This document shows, one piece after another, positions 35,001 through 42,402 of a DNA stretch of 64,000 bases. Numbering within the stretch: the stretch's first letter is position 1; each line of letters opens with the position of its first letter. The notes under the pieces are model-generated. The model was not told the origin of the DNA. It saw nothing but the letters and a program-made list of their open reading frames with translations, and ran no database searches. A program made the position numbers and the translations under genes. Source of the stretch: Ahniella affigens (GTDB taxonomy: Bacteria; Pseudomonadota; Gammaproteobacteria; Xanthomonadales; Ahniellaceae); contig NZ_CP027860.1 of the NCBI RefSeq assembly GCF_003015185.1, positions 682,001 to 746,000 on the forward strand. The letters are read 5' to 3'.

Positions 35001-36174
35001 TCGATCCGTCTACGCGAATCAGTCTGGTGCGTACGAGATGGCGCGCGTCGCCGTTGGCACGTTCGAGATTTCGGCGATCAAGCCCGGCACGGCCTTGTAC
35101 GCGGTTGCCGTCGGCGCGCTGACCCAGCACGGTGAGAGCGTGACGATTGACTTGCAATTGCCGGTGCCGGGCTCGGTCAGCGGTGAGGTGCGCGACGATC
35201 AGAGTGCTCCGATGTCGTCGCAGTGCGTCGAAATCCGACCCGTGCGTATCGGTGCCGGCCACAGTGATGCCATTGCACAGACGCAGACGGATGCGCTCGG
35301 CGCATACAGTTTTGCTGAGGTGACGCCGGGGGATTACATTCTGTCCGCGTTCACCTGTGGACAGCCTGATCAGGGCGCGATGACCCTCGCATCGGTCGCC
35401 AGTACGCAAAACGCTACGGTCGCGCTGACGTGGGGCACTGCCCAAAGTTTGCCGCGCGACTTCGCTGATGCGGTCAGTGGTTTGACCGTGTCCCTGTACA
35501 ACGACGGCAGCATTGGTGCGCGGCAGCCACTGGAATGGCTGAACTTCCCGTTCTACGCGTCGCCCACATTGATCGTGACGCAGCCTGCCATTGGCCCGGT
35601 CTGGTATCCGTGGCGTGTACTGGCGTATCCGTTTGACTCCGGCCAGACCTACGAGCTGCCCCCAGCGCGGGCTGGCGATCTGCTGATCGTCCGGAAACTG
35701 CATGTGCCGAGTGCCGGTGGCTACGTACGGATTCTCGAAACGGTGACCAATCTCGGCGCTACCAGCATCAGCCCCGAACTGCATATCGAAGGCGAGCATG
35801 GCAGTGGGGCGGTGTTGCTGCCTGCGCCGCCAGCGCTACCCAGCGCGTTCGCGGTGCAGGCGACCAATGCGCCGAGTGACTACAACGCGCCAGCAGTCGC
35901 CGGCTACGTCTACGCGGGTCCTTCGGCATTGGTTCCGGCTGCTGCCGATTTCGCACCCGGACGGATGGCATTCCGGTATGGCTGGACGCCAACCGTTGCA
36001 CCTGGCCAGTCGGTGTCGCTCCTGCACTACGTGCTGTTCGGTCAGCCGGGCGATAGCAGCGCCGTCGGGGCAAGAGCCGAGGCACTCAGCACGCTCACCG
36101 AGACGAACATGTTTGATGGTCTCAGCCCGGCCGAACGCAGCCGTATTGTCAATTTCCAGGTGCCGACCCCATGA
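23005..36174 (+). CDS. Giant exported carboxypeptidase-regulatory-like repeat protein
   Basis: About 4,389 residues. After a long N-region a hydrophobic segment (LRLLALLGLLLALSAPLAAQ) acts as signal peptide. Most of the rest is a chain of carboxypeptidase-regulatory/SdrD-like beta-sandwich repeats of the form GxVxxxDGVTPxxGAxVxV...TDAxGxFxFxxVPxGxY. Interspersed are four copies of another roughly 250-residue module (DNA 26391-27210, 28597-29355, 30913-31620, 35445-36174). Each has a VPxxGYFARYLEILEN-type block, a VPAGGxVxLMHF strand and a closing LPPExL...NFxxP. No protease, anchor or autotransporter barrel is visible. Start: ATG at 23005 preceded by AAAGGCG; an ATG at 22960 has AGGAGG almost touching it. 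First gene of the cluster. Confidence 0.8.
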   Translation: MTSARNQQLLERPYVSLPVCAVKPRHPIWVGALRLLALLGLLLALSAPLAAQVGAPPSGASCIVSAGNRNAPLAADGSYTIFGIPGNLGAIRARATCSDGSVGQSSVGFTNPFQPDTIPLGPIVFGSIDPVPVAVTLNAENRYLTTGQTAQLSATAVALDGSTYDVTPRSQGTVYSISNDLLATVSENGLVQIYPQFAPGSSSRVVVSSISEGGVASTYMFVLGPRGILTGTVFASDGVTPIQGAEVSVLRIQPMEQAGTALTDAQGRFRLEGVNAGNFVVSAISPATGDRAIGYAQIATEGEVADLALRLNGLGTVEVTVLDAQDLPVPNTEVTFTALGAYRDVRALSTGANGMVGFANVAAGDFTVSARQPATRLIGTTVSAVAPGQLQSIILKLQPIGDIRGRVLDVDGVTPRAGVQVRIISRQRGILTQMLSRSDGSFAFDTLPIADSPYTLDAFVDGRLRARLPGNVLAQPNEILNRDIVLAPSGVVRGEVRRGAGLVADAALRLQSLEGLRLSFETRAGPDGRFRFPAVPVGDYELTATAPNGQTARVLGRVDSDSQEVVQDVVIADDTLAGTVFLRDGVTPVGAGIKVYLARKALGARYTYENAPVSDGVLVTETDAQGRFGFLVQQTSAYYVQAEQDLERGRSEATVINLNPAQPLETRVVFLAKGTVRGVVRNVAGTVQSNALVNVRSEGAFTLDRSTHTAPDGSYQIDGVFVGDLSAFARNEVTQLSGVSQGRLNAEGDVAVLDVTLAATASVHGLVLNRQGQAVTGGVRVTLRRDGQPLKTEDFPNANYEFTLVPAGLIEIEAESISTGDRGLATTRIAGAGDDRLLNVTLIGQGNLAIHLVDELGNPVVGARVSAANARPFPLRREGISDAQGNVLLERLFAGDYTVSASKILTLGTLSGSANGTLLANATDSVTITMQNLVLGAIEGQLLMPDGVTPAGAGMVIRMLPEPFLDAFVTTTDADGRYHFDQVPAGSYTIDALRFYTPTLCPRQDRVRARANNVTVSTQDEVVTANLILIGQGQVRGQITLANATPIAGAQVTLTNPDTVYGSNVTCNGNRTFVVSTNSNGDYQFDDAPPGNFTLDVSVANGNLMAEGFGRVRFDGDIVTVDLQLVDSAITMPKTLYDANGFAFDVQGYGGIGTGTNTVFAGSGPDNGGMRLELVKNGVAVPFVNGDGTIGRLGRNGQQIDVDDLTASGLMVRRETYVPRSGYFARYIEVLRNQSNDPITVDVLVKSHHRAAQSNPRVVDTSDGDQILNVSAGQARDRWVVIDDQVDSDPFVNTGSIPATIHLFDGDGAATQVAQASYELIGQTGRLTYRWNQITVPAGGEVRLMHFALNQLNRFSARAAAMRLASLPPEMLEYLSSEEKLSVLNFVLPETSVVAPLPNLDAGSVSGSVFSGDGVTPIAGAEVRFQSKHPLFGRIRFKTSNAQGQFEYRSTLDGTAQNYVIPVFGFDLSARYPITLAQTAVAPGDFAAEQTATQQDLIMVGHGDVLGTVKRHNQSALAAASVKLCRLNDRFACTDTPPNPSNQTLSAADGGYLLVANPPRHYFLFGQKSHPQNPRHVTARPIYGQGQVTVTAGDREVADIVMEETGSIAGIVRGADGTPIVDAYVEILPTASAQPWRGTRTDTSGHYRFFDVPLGDFVVKAEDESSNAYGTASATVTVDLETTADIMLRPFGLARVLVNHARGIPANGATVYFGSITVAATDSNGRVNIQAPEGAHQIVAKHPEGGHSDLDGHATATISTPGEQIDVVVTLGSAGAVFGTIVRPDNSTLAGGFPYQIRRLSGGSSANRSGSTSAAGGFRQSGLPLGQYLLTAYDAGQDRYIDAEFELSADGQEVELNLVLLENRIALPADLRDANRFRFDVQYSGGIAVGSGNFNGGAARLSVNGSAYTGETSARLEADRRQFLIAQPALMDGLKVSRRIYVPRGAYFARYLEIIENPGVDTRTVAVSLKHRLASGTVLATSSGDTTIGTDDRWIGIDDGTDEDILLDHFQIAPTGFLFKSADGTQTPDQVSEAMVSGRREISVNWNTLTVPAGGRVVLMHFIVQQINRAGLDAALERLQQLPPEALNDLGTEDRLGIANFVMPPPGTETVPPLPSLTASVNGRVYEGDARTPVRNVRVTVQSTHPLFNRIWGKARDPSPDCPPGTIVPSLNSVATVPPNQQNPPALGSYSLAGQLTANDSIALPAGVPVRLTAQEATACFSVYSGHSWTNVPSRVENPTPSATQDLIFDTGVLTGTAIGAPDLSVTSGRMYLSIDDPDPLVSRYIPIAADGTWTYPGLLAGSYDVLFDTRHPNGTGNDILRGHVAAAAVNVGQILVQDVNLQPTGRVEGAIVSATGEQSVAARVILNGAAADQVYDRCATGCDPATLTKHKGKRLVSREVLTDSLGRYQFSAVPPGQYTLTVIDPISDGRSTRSLSVSANQTAVQNVTLLPLGRAELVVLSRNGQPVVDAFVYLQSDAQGFEKVVGRTDFLGRLTVANIAASNYRLRVTDPRNGNLRYLDRTVNGTISLQGQVDPQTVSMLAVANLNITVINGAVGSVGIPGALVRLTDARGNLSLNSTNAQGQTSATFVPEGTPLIHAAAEIAGVTREGELPVTIGAAEDNQTLSVVVNLAEALIPLPNSFRDANRAYYYVQPDGAGTYQPALRISGTAFVGATNAARQLQQRQFVISQANPIAGLKVTRKIFVPLNGYFARYLEILENEGSNPVSVDVEVTTPRQYDRWIYETSSGDDQVNNDTWLTWTQGFSNDYPTDGALYADAPERAPLLDQVEDNGATSLRARWNNVVVPAGGRRIVMHFLAMQYGQSAARESVLRLQQLPPEALDGLLSETPGAILNFAVPSDASSGVPALPSLLGRVRGVLREGDGSAIANTNVTIQSQHPLFVRKWSYSTVLGLRTDGDGHFAMDGYLDGDTGGLPLPIDAPVTLTAQHPQAVNLSATATGNFVADLAEQDLVFESAVVHGVVTGAFQVPSYTGSVVIQGAASGSMSSDGSYRIGGVRAGTWSIRATLVHQDGDDLVAFVNGVVVAAGTSQRLDIALPPNGAVRGVIRSATGVPLASATVRLQLPGMNRVVVTDSDGEYQFNGALATTGTIAVVDPRSQAITTQPLTINANQETVLDFALPSVGTVNVALAYARGAPAANVAVYLSAPSIQGRVLIGYTNAQGQVSATAPVGNLTVEADHPQTFERASASGALQQDGETLALPLTLPPAARVQANVVRAGLAVPGATVLIRRANGVNNVLSNGNTNSVGQFQSGWLRADELLLLAAGAPDAAQARTRIDASNDGTTIAVPMTLSTEGSSSGVLAFDGERHLHAVTLTAGERLSLAAIGTAIGAEPAICGVRVVVYGPNRNRIAEGVGLGPNNYTQANYIGDLRNIVASTSGQYLIRVIREYSYCPLGGYQLLGYGDAAPISIDRSVGTARVEGRVLRADGVTPIADAIVRLRTFSTPDRYEQVRADAAGQFAFDHLEVGGFELAYWTDAASGPVVVANAYVNNPGDVVIQNLTVSPTTTVNVTVLEGGNPLPYAQVLFTSSSVYVVRNANQQGQVSYSYRGSSDLTVLAMHPNYSAVKASTIVTAADGQVRDVTLDLAHGGVAGTVRDSGGTAVANVQIEAFLGNEYLAFAQSDEFGAYSFPQLVAGASIQIRARDPVNYSQSVEQVTLVSGTTVQRDLILPAHANIQLQVVDQDGHPVPNATNFTEFEILIGSGNVTTYAYGSTDSSGARLIEGLPVGRPIRVVAEYYSGGGAVAGETPKGEGGGGYVQAETTVTLDTAGQVLPVELVLTLPEVTRLIADITAADSQPIDQYCELYLESGNGNNAYGYCDDGLVLTDAPSGEQTLHLLMGGNEIYSGPITLTEGEDNAFSYVTSVLRGQVTHPEGAPVTNAWVEVENSLGDTVYTGTNGDGHYRFLNVLPGALTVRAGDNDSTLRIEASSTMPTASSLVTLDLVMPPSGLVQGIVRDAGGNPVPDAQIVIREVLTDSYRSVYANQSGAYEMARVAVGTFEISAIKPGTALYAVAVGALTQHGESVTIDLQLPVPGSVSGEVRDDQSAPMSSQCVEIRPVRIGAGHSDAIAQTQTDALGAYSFAEVTPGDYILSAFTCGQPDQGAMTLASVASTQNATVALTWGTAQSLPRDFADAVSGLTVSLYNDGSIGARQPLEWLNFPFYASPTLIVTQPAIGPVWYPWRVLAYPFDSGQTYELPPARAGDLLIVRKLHVPSAGGYVRILETVTNLGATSISPELHIEGEHGSGAVLLPAPPALPSAFAVQATNAPSDYNAPAVAGYVYAGPSALVPAAADFAPGRMAFRYGWTPTVAPGQSVSLLHYVLFGQPGDSSAVGARAEALSTLTETNMFDGLSPAERSRIVNFQVPTP

Positions 36175-36662
36175 AGACCCATCCCCGATTTGTCCGGATC
36201 GTCTGTGGACTGATGCTGTGTCTGGCCGGTGACAGCGCGCTCGCGAATGGCGACCTGCGTCAGCTGTCGGTGCACGGGATGGCTCGCCGTGCCCCAGCGC
36301 AGACACTGGGTGCCATGCTGCCAGAACGTGCCCATGTCCTGATATTCGTCGACTTGGGCAGCGCCCAGAGCCTGTCGTTTCTGCAGGTGCTGCGGCGCGA
36401 TGGATACCCGGGGTACCGGACGACGATTGTGCTGTTGTCTCGGAATGAGTTGGCGGGCGCCGGGGCGATCGATTTGCGCCAATGGCCGGACGCCCAAATC
36501 GTTCGTGCCGACCGCGACGCTGCGCGTGCGGCGCTTGGTCTCCAATCCTTTCCGGCCGTGGTCGCTGTTGACGACACGCAAGCGGTTGTCTGGCAGCGTT
36601 CGGCGCCCTCGCAACGGCGGTCGCTGGCACTCGTCGCAAAGATGCTGGAATGGCTGCAATGA
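36171..36662 (+). CDS. Exported thioredoxin-fold-like protein without catalytic cysteines
   Basis: A 163-residue exported protein (signal peptide to about 26, ALA-NG). The mature part reads like a thioredoxin fold: a strand AHVLIFVDLGS, a helix SLSFLQVLRRDG, and a LGLQSFPAVVAVDD segment with a likely cis-proline. Where thioredoxins have CxxC this has SAQS, so it has no redox centre and more likely acts as a scaffold or chaperone. Its ATG overlaps the stop of the giant gene (ATGA) and its own stop overlaps the next start, so translation is probably coupled. Fold assignment is by pattern. Confidence 0.65.
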   Translation: MKTHPRFVRIVCGLMLCLAGDSALANGDLRQLSVHGMARRAPAQTLGAMLPERAHVLIFVDLGSAQSLSFLQVLRRDGYPGYRTTIVLLSRNELAGAGAIDLRQWPDAQIVRADRDAARAALGLQSFPAVVAVDDTQAVVWQRSAPSQRRSLALVAKMLEWLQ

Positions 36663-39600
36663 AGGGTGCGCCAGACCCGGCCACCCGTGATCAGGCATAC
36701 CGTCGTTTCGGCCATCGACTCTCGGCCTGGTGGCACTTCAGGTTGCAACATGTCGTCATTGTGTGTTGCTGCCTGATCAGTTCGGGATTGGCCAACGCCG
36801 GATCGATCGACAGCGCCTTTGCCGATGGTTTTGAAAACCGGATTGCCGGAACCCTGATCGCTGGATCGCAGGAGCCCGCTCCGGGAGCGGTTCGTGCCGC
36901 CGACAGCCGGCCGACCATTTCGGCGACATTCATCGCCTTTGCTGGCGCAAACATTCCGGCACTGGAGTTGCTGATTGACGGCCAGGTGGTCGACTCGGTT
37001 GTCGTAGGCGCGGACTCGTTTTCGTGGACACCTTCCCAGGCACTTCCAGAAGGCAATCATGTCGTGGAAGTTCGCATCGGCGCACCACCTCAGGCGATCG
37101 TGTCGACGTGGACGTTCCGGACCGCTACACCACCCAGAATCTTTGGGATCGTACCGGCATACGAGGTCATCGCACCCGCAACACCCGTTTCAGTGACCGC
37201 GCGGTTTGAGGACATTGGAAGTGGCATCGACCCTGCGACTGCGCGGATTCACGTTGATGGGATCGATCAAACCGCAGCCGCGACGATCACACCAGCGGAG
37301 CTCACACTGCCCAATCAAGTTTTTGCGGCCGGCGCACACGAATTGTTCATTCAAGTCGATGACTTGGTCGGCAACCGGAGTCAGGTTGAAGTACCGATCG
37401 ACGCTGGGGTGGCGCCGACACTGACGGCTCTCATGCCAGCGCCAGGCGCGATCTTGACCGCTGGTACCGAGCCGGGCATCGATATCGCCTACGACGGCGC
37501 GGGTCTACCCGTCTCGGCAGAAAGCCTTCGGTTGTTTGTCGATGGCACGAACCTCAGTGCCGGGGCTGCACTGGTGCCGGGTTCGGGTCAAGCCGGTCAT
37601 ATCACGCACCCGGCGCTGGAAGGGCTCCAGCCTGGCTTGCATACCGTGTTTGTCGAGATTGCCCAAACTAGCGGCGTCCGCCAGACGCTTGAATGGCAGT
37701 TCGAGATTGCCGTGCCGAGGGATGATCACATTGCGTTTGTGTCACCGACGCCCGGCACTGTCAGTGCCGCACCGACGGTCGAGGCCGTGGTTCGTATTGC
37801 ATCCAATCGCGCCGTGCCCAGAATCGTGTTGGTCGATTCCGTCCCAGCCATACTTCAATCTGCCGACGCAGAAGGCGCGACATTCGTCGCAGAAGTGCCG
37901 CTCAGCGATGGTTTGAATACGCTGACCGCCAGTGCCGAATTCGAGGGGCCGGTGACGCTCACAACCGACGTTTCGATCTCGTATGACGCGCCCATCCGGA
38001 TCGCGCTGGAATCGCCGCAGGATTTCGCTGCATTCGGGCCGATGACGCGTACCGCAGGCGCACCCGGTGCTGCCATCAACTTGAGTGGTGACGTGGCGCG
38101 ACCGATCGAAATACGGGGCTCACTCAGTGTCCCCGTCACCGAAGTCTGGGTCAATCAGCAGGCTGCGACGGTCGTGAACGACGGTCGCCAGTTTGTCTTT
38201 GCGGCATTCTTCCTGCATGAAGGAACCAATCTGCTGACGATCGTTGCCAAAGATGCCCGCGGTCGCGCTGCATCGTTGAGTCGAACTGTTTTCGTTGACC
38301 AGACGGCGCCCATCGTCACGATTGAATCGCCGGAAGTGGATGCCACCACATCCAGCGCCACCATCAATGTCCGCGGCGTGGTCAATGACGCCGTCGAACC
38401 CGGATTGCTGGCGCCGGAAGTGCGCGTGCGGGTCCAGATAGAAGGCGGCGGCCAGGTCATCGATGCGATGGTCAGTGATCGCTATTACTTTGCGCAGGAT
38501 CTCCAATTGCAGCCTGGTATGAATCGGATTCTCGTGCAAGCCGAGGATGCGCTTGGGAACATCCGAACCGCGCATACCCGGATTGCCCGCACCATGGTGG
38601 GTACCGAACGTCTGGTACTGATCGACGGGGACAGCCAGATGGCGTCCGTCGATACGTTCGCGAGTCGACCACTGACGGTGCAGTGGCTGGACGCCCAGGG
38701 TAATCCCCGTGCCGACCAGGACGTGCGCTTCGATGTGACCCGCGGTTCCGGGACAATCAGTGAGACGTCAACGGGCGGCACGAACGTGAATGGCGCCGAG
38801 CCGGCGCGCAATCTCAAGATTCGGACCAATGCCGAAGGGCTCGCACAAGTGTGGTTGCGATTAGGCAACGAAGCATCGCCAGCAGGCAACAGTGTGCGAG
38901 CGAGCGCCAACGGTGTTCCGGAGGATGTTTACTTCGTCGCAACCGGACTGCGGGGTGTGCCGTTCGCGGTGTTGGCGGACGGTGCCGGCGCCACCCAATA
39001 TGCCCAGACCGACGCTCAGCCAATTGAAGCGCTGGTAGCCGTCGTTCTGGATGCGCAATACAACCGGATCATCGGAACACCCGTTCGCTTTCGCATCGAG
39101 TCGGGCTCGGCGAGATTTCTGCCGCATCCAAACGGAACGGCGCAGCCGAGTCCGGATGGCCAAGAGATCGACGTCCAGACCGACAAGAATGGACTGGCGG
39201 CCGTCAGACCCATGATTGGCGCCGCGCCTGGTTTGATCCAGATCTCTGCCGAAGCGGTGATGCTGAATGCGCCGTCAGTCGGTCGTGCCGATTTTCAAAT
39301 CGTCGCCGAGGCACCGCAGAGCGGCGCCACCGGATTCTCCGGGGTGGTCATGGACCACACTGGCACACCCCTTTCAGATGTTCGCGTCTCGATTACGCGA
39401 ACCAATCTGACGACGCTGACCGATGCTTTGGGTCGATTTGCATTTGAGTCGGATGTGCCGGCTGGAAAGATCGATTTGCAGCTGGATGGCCGATTGACGC
39501 CCGCACCGGCAGGGCAGGAATTTCCGAACCTGCACTTTGAAACCGCCATTGTCCCGGGCCGCATGAACCAGCTGCCGCACGGGATCTATTTGCCGCCCAT

Positions 39601-41242
39601 CAATGCCCAAGCCGCGCAAATCGTTGGCGGTGACGCCGATGTGCGATTGACGATTCCCGGATTTGACGGCTTTGAGCTGCTGGTCAAAAAACACAGTGTG
39701 ACCTTTCCGGATGGCGCTCGGGAAGGACGTCTGGTGGTGAGCCCGGTCCACAATGATCGCCTGCCCATGGTGCCACCTGGCGGCAGTGCGGCGTTTGGTA
39801 CCGTGGGTTGGACGATCCAGCCGAGCGGCACGCGATTCGACCCTCCGGCCGAAGTGACGATTCCGAGCCCAGGTGGCATGCGACCTGGTGAAACCGTGCA
39901 GATCGTGCAGTGGGACCATGACCTCGCCACGTTTGTGCCAATGGGGCAGGGCACGGTCAGTGAAGATGCCGCGCGCATCACGACGGATCCTGGCGCGGGT
40001 ATCACGAAGGCAGGCTGGGGCGGCTGTATCGGCCCTGATTGCCCGCCCGATCCCGGGAATCCGAATTGTGGTGAGTTCAACCCGCTCGGTTGCAACGTCA
40101 ATGCCTGCATGAAGATCGATAGCACCGGATCGGGGTCCGGTTGCCCGCGTTGTGTGCCGAAAGAGCCGCAGGAGGTCAACAATACGCTGCTGATCACCAA
40201 TCCAGGGCCCGAACTGGGGCCAGCGCCGGAATTGCGTTTCAACGCCGATGACATCACACCAGAGCGACATCTGTTCGATATTGATGTCATCAATCTGGGT
40301 AGCGGGCAGTACTTTCTCCAACTCGATTGGTTTGCCGAGAGCGAGACTGAAATCCAAGTCCGATCTGCCAATGCGTTGAAATGCAAATCAGATACCGATC
40401 ATCAGCCAATGGAACAGGCACATGGTGAGGCGCAGTATCAGCACTTCTACATCCAGCAAACCGGAACGACCGGGGCTGGTTCCTACTTCAAGGCAACCAC
40501 TGCGCGGTATGGATTTCTGCCGATCACCAATGCGACCGACGCCACCGTGCATGTAACGGCATGCGGTCTGGATGAGGTCGACAAGAATGTTCCCGTCACG
40601 TTCCGTCTGGAAAATCCCGGTGCCGCCGCCGTTCGAACCTATCTTGGCCAGATCGAGAGCGATGCCGGCCGCTACGCCATTCTGGACAGCATTGCGTGTC
40701 ACGAACCGGCATTGCCGCCGAACCCGGCGTACTCGCAGTTCCGCGCCAGCGGCTTGCCGGTGCTGAATGGCACGTTGGACGGCGGCGTTGGCATGTTTCA
40801 GATCACGGGTGCGGGCATGAACAACTGCGACACCTTGTGGGATTGGCGTGCCAATGCGCGTGCCGGCCGCGATGTGTTCTTGTCCAAATTGAATTCAGGA
40901 ATTGTCCGCAACTACCATTTGCAGGAACCCAACGGCCATTCCGGAACCCTTTATCCAAACGTGCCGCTGCAGCAGTGCCTTGCCCGAACGGGGGAAACGT
41001 GGTCGGCGATCGCGAGGCCCCTGACCGACGCGCAGAAGCTTCGGGCAGCCCTGAAGTTCTACAATGGCGGGCGAGAATTTGAATGGGTGCTGACCCCAAC
41101 GCCAGCCGGTCAGGCTGAATCATGCGCGCGTGGCACCTGGGTTGAGAATCCGAGCCGTGTCAGGGCCTGCCAGCTCAACCCGTCACACTCCTCTTGCCAC
41201 TACGTCGAATCCGTGTTGGCGTGCCCCGCCAGCCATCCTTGA
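36659..41242 (+). CDS. Exported modular Ig-like protein with C-terminal lysozyme/transglycosylase-like domain
   Basis: About 1,527 residues. After a signal peptide (VVIVCCCLISSGLANA) comes a short AFADGFE motif, then several Ig/cadherin-like beta domains, a carboxypeptidase-regulatory-like unit (SGVVMDHTGTPLSDVRVSI), a ZU5-like region ending in QWDHDLATFVPMG...GITKAGWGG, and a cysteine-rich linker (DNA about 40021-40180). The last 200 residues resemble the lysozyme-like superfamily: IACHE (candidate catalytic Glu, codon 40703-40705), GGVGMFQIT, WDWRANARAG and LKFYNGG, in the order of transglycosylase motifs. Everything before the linker is collinear with the product of 42995-47008. The ATG at 36659 gives an ATGA overlap; 36650 is an alternative. 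Confidence 0.75.
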   Translation: MKGAPDPATRDQAYRRFGHRLSAWWHFRLQHVVIVCCCLISSGLANAGSIDSAFADGFENRIAGTLIAGSQEPAPGAVRAADSRPTISATFIAFAGANIPALELLIDGQVVDSVVVGADSFSWTPSQALPEGNHVVEVRIGAPPQAIVSTWTFRTATPPRIFGIVPAYEVIAPATPVSVTARFEDIGSGIDPATARIHVDGIDQTAAATITPAELTLPNQVFAAGAHELFIQVDDLVGNRSQVEVPIDAGVAPTLTALMPAPGAILTAGTEPGIDIAYDGAGLPVSAESLRLFVDGTNLSAGAALVPGSGQAGHITHPALEGLQPGLHTVFVEIAQTSGVRQTLEWQFEIAVPRDDHIAFVSPTPGTVSAAPTVEAVVRIASNRAVPRIVLVDSVPAILQSADAEGATFVAEVPLSDGLNTLTASAEFEGPVTLTTDVSISYDAPIRIALESPQDFAAFGPMTRTAGAPGAAINLSGDVARPIEIRGSLSVPVTEVWVNQQAATVVNDGRQFVFAAFFLHEGTNLLTIVAKDARGRAASLSRTVFVDQTAPIVTIESPEVDATTSSATINVRGVVNDAVEPGLLAPEVRVRVQIEGGGQVIDAMVSDRYYFAQDLQLQPGMNRILVQAEDALGNIRTAHTRIARTMVGTERLVLIDGDSQMASVDTFASRPLTVQWLDAQGNPRADQDVRFDVTRGSGTISETSTGGTNVNGAEPARNLKIRTNAEGLAQVWLRLGNEASPAGNSVRASANGVPEDVYFVATGLRGVPFAVLADGAGATQYAQTDAQPIEALVAVVLDAQYNRIIGTPVRFRIESGSARFLPHPNGTAQPSPDGQEIDVQTDKNGLAAVRPMIGAAPGLIQISAEAVMLNAPSVGRADFQIVAEAPQSGATGFSGVVMDHTGTPLSDVRVSITRTNLTTLTDALGRFAFESDVPAGKIDLQLDGRLTPAPAGQEFPNLHFETAIVPGRMNQLPHGIYLPPINAQAAQIVGGDADVRLTIPGFDGFELLVKKHSVTFPDGAREGRLVVSPVHNDRLPMVPPGGSAAFGTVGWTIQPSGTRFDPPAEVTIPSPGGMRPGETVQIVQWDHDLATFVPMGQGTVSEDAARITTDPGAGITKAGWGGCIGPDCPPDPGNPNCGEFNPLGCNVNACMKIDSTGSGSGCPRCVPKEPQEVNNTLLITNPGPELGPAPELRFNADDITPERHLFDIDVINLGSGQYFLQLDWFAESETEIQVRSANALKCKSDTDHQPMEQAHGEAQYQHFYIQQTGTTGAGSYFKATTARYGFLPITNATDATVHVTACGLDEVDKNVPVTFRLENPGAAAVRTYLGQIESDAGRYAILDSIACHEPALPPNPAYSQFRASGLPVLNGTLDGGVGMFQITGAGMNNCDTLWDWRANARAGRDVFLSKLNSGIVRNYHLQEPNGHSGTLYPNVPLQQCLARTGETWSAIARPLTDAQKLRAALKFYNGGREFEWVLTPTPAGQAESCARGTWVENPSRVRACQLNPSHSSCHYVESVLACPASHP

Positions 41243-41254
41243 GTATCGCCAGAC

Positions 41255-42322
41255 ATGCGTGTCCGTTTGCTTTTTATCCTGCTCATGTTGACCGTGTCAG
41301 AGGTGGTCGCTGCGCCCGGGCGCGCCCTGTTCGCGGACGGCACCGTGATTACCTGGGCGCACAGTCCCAATGCCTTTCAAACTTTGGATCGGCGACTGCC
41401 TGCCCATCGCGTCGTGGTGGCAGATGTGACTGCGCGACGTGTGTACCTCACGCGCGCCGGGTACGACTATTCGGCGCGTGCCGTCGAGGTGTTCGAAGTC
41501 GAGTCGTTGCGGCATGTGGCTACCCTTCCTGGGGTCGAGCGCGTGTTGATCCCGGCCGATCAGCGCGCCGACGTCGTGCTGACGGAATCGATGATCGTGA
41601 CCGAAGAGACGCTGGAGCCTTACGACCCGGACAATGGGTTTCAAGGGCTGGCGTCCGAGTTCCAGATCGTGGATCGCGAGCGTTTGCAGAATCGTTCTGG
41701 CAACCCCGTCCCAAGGAGCGCGTCTGCTGGCTGGTCACCCACCAATTGCGTCAGCAACGGCGCGTTTCTGATCCAGACTTGGGCGCGCCAAGCAGTGTTA
41801 GGCCGCTCGGGCTTGCAGGAACGTGATGCAGATGCTGGGATTCCGACTCTGGGATTGCAAGGTTGTTGGCGCAATGGGTTCGCATGGACTAAGACCGACG
41901 TCAACCGCTTGTTTGACCCCGGTCAACGCCAGGACGCCAAGGCGGAAATGCCGATCGATGCGCGGGAGAACTGTTCGATGGTCCCCGAGCTTGCCGCAGA
42001 CATCCTCTGCATTCGGCGCGAACGCGATGGTGCGCCGGCGTTTCGGATTCGCCGTGTGAATCTCGCGAGTGGCGGCAGCGTAGCCGCGATCCTGACCGAC
42101 CGACAATTTGCGGACGCCGACCTGCTCGACGAAATCGGTGCCTCTGACGATGGCAAGATTCGCTTCTTCCGAGCCATGATGCTCCAGCGCCAGGAGCGGC
42201 TGCGGCCTACTGGCGCGATCGTTCGAGTCGATCTGTCGGGATCGGCGCTGATCGTCGAGCGCCTCGACACGTCTGATTGGCCGAGCCTGGACGTCACCTG
42301 GATCAGTCAATCGGCGAAATGA
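41255..42322 (+). CDS. Exported protein of unknown function
   Basis: A 355-residue exported protein (signal peptide about 1-19, VVA-AP). I do not recognise the family. Visible features are early beta strands (ADVTARRVYLTRAGYDYSARAVEVFEVES), four cysteines clustered in the middle and C-terminal half (NCVSNG, GCWRN, ENCSM, ILCIRRE), and no membrane segment. It begins 13 bases after the lysozyme-like protein gene and could act on or with it; an immunity role is conceivable but unsupported by motif. No strong ribosome binding site is visible. Confidence 0.6.
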   Translation: MRVRLLFILLMLTVSEVVAAPGRALFADGTVITWAHSPNAFQTLDRRLPAHRVVVADVTARRVYLTRAGYDYSARAVEVFEVESLRHVATLPGVERVLIPADQRADVVLTESMIVTEETLEPYDPDNGFQGLASEFQIVDRERLQNRSGNPVPRSASAGWSPTNCVSNGAFLIQTWARQAVLGRSGLQERDADAGIPTLGLQGCWRNGFAWTKTDVNRLFDPGQRQDAKAEMPIDARENCSMVPELAADILCIRRERDGAPAFRIRRVNLASGGSVAAILTDRQFADADLLDEIGASDDGKIRFFRAMMLQRQERLRPTGAIVRVDLSGSALIVERLDTSDWPSLDVTWISQSAK

Positions 42323-42402
42323 ATGCTTGGACGTGAGGCGATGACCGCCTTCTGGAGCGCAGCCATGAGGTTGCCGACTTTACTTGTTAGCAGGATGCAT
42401 TG

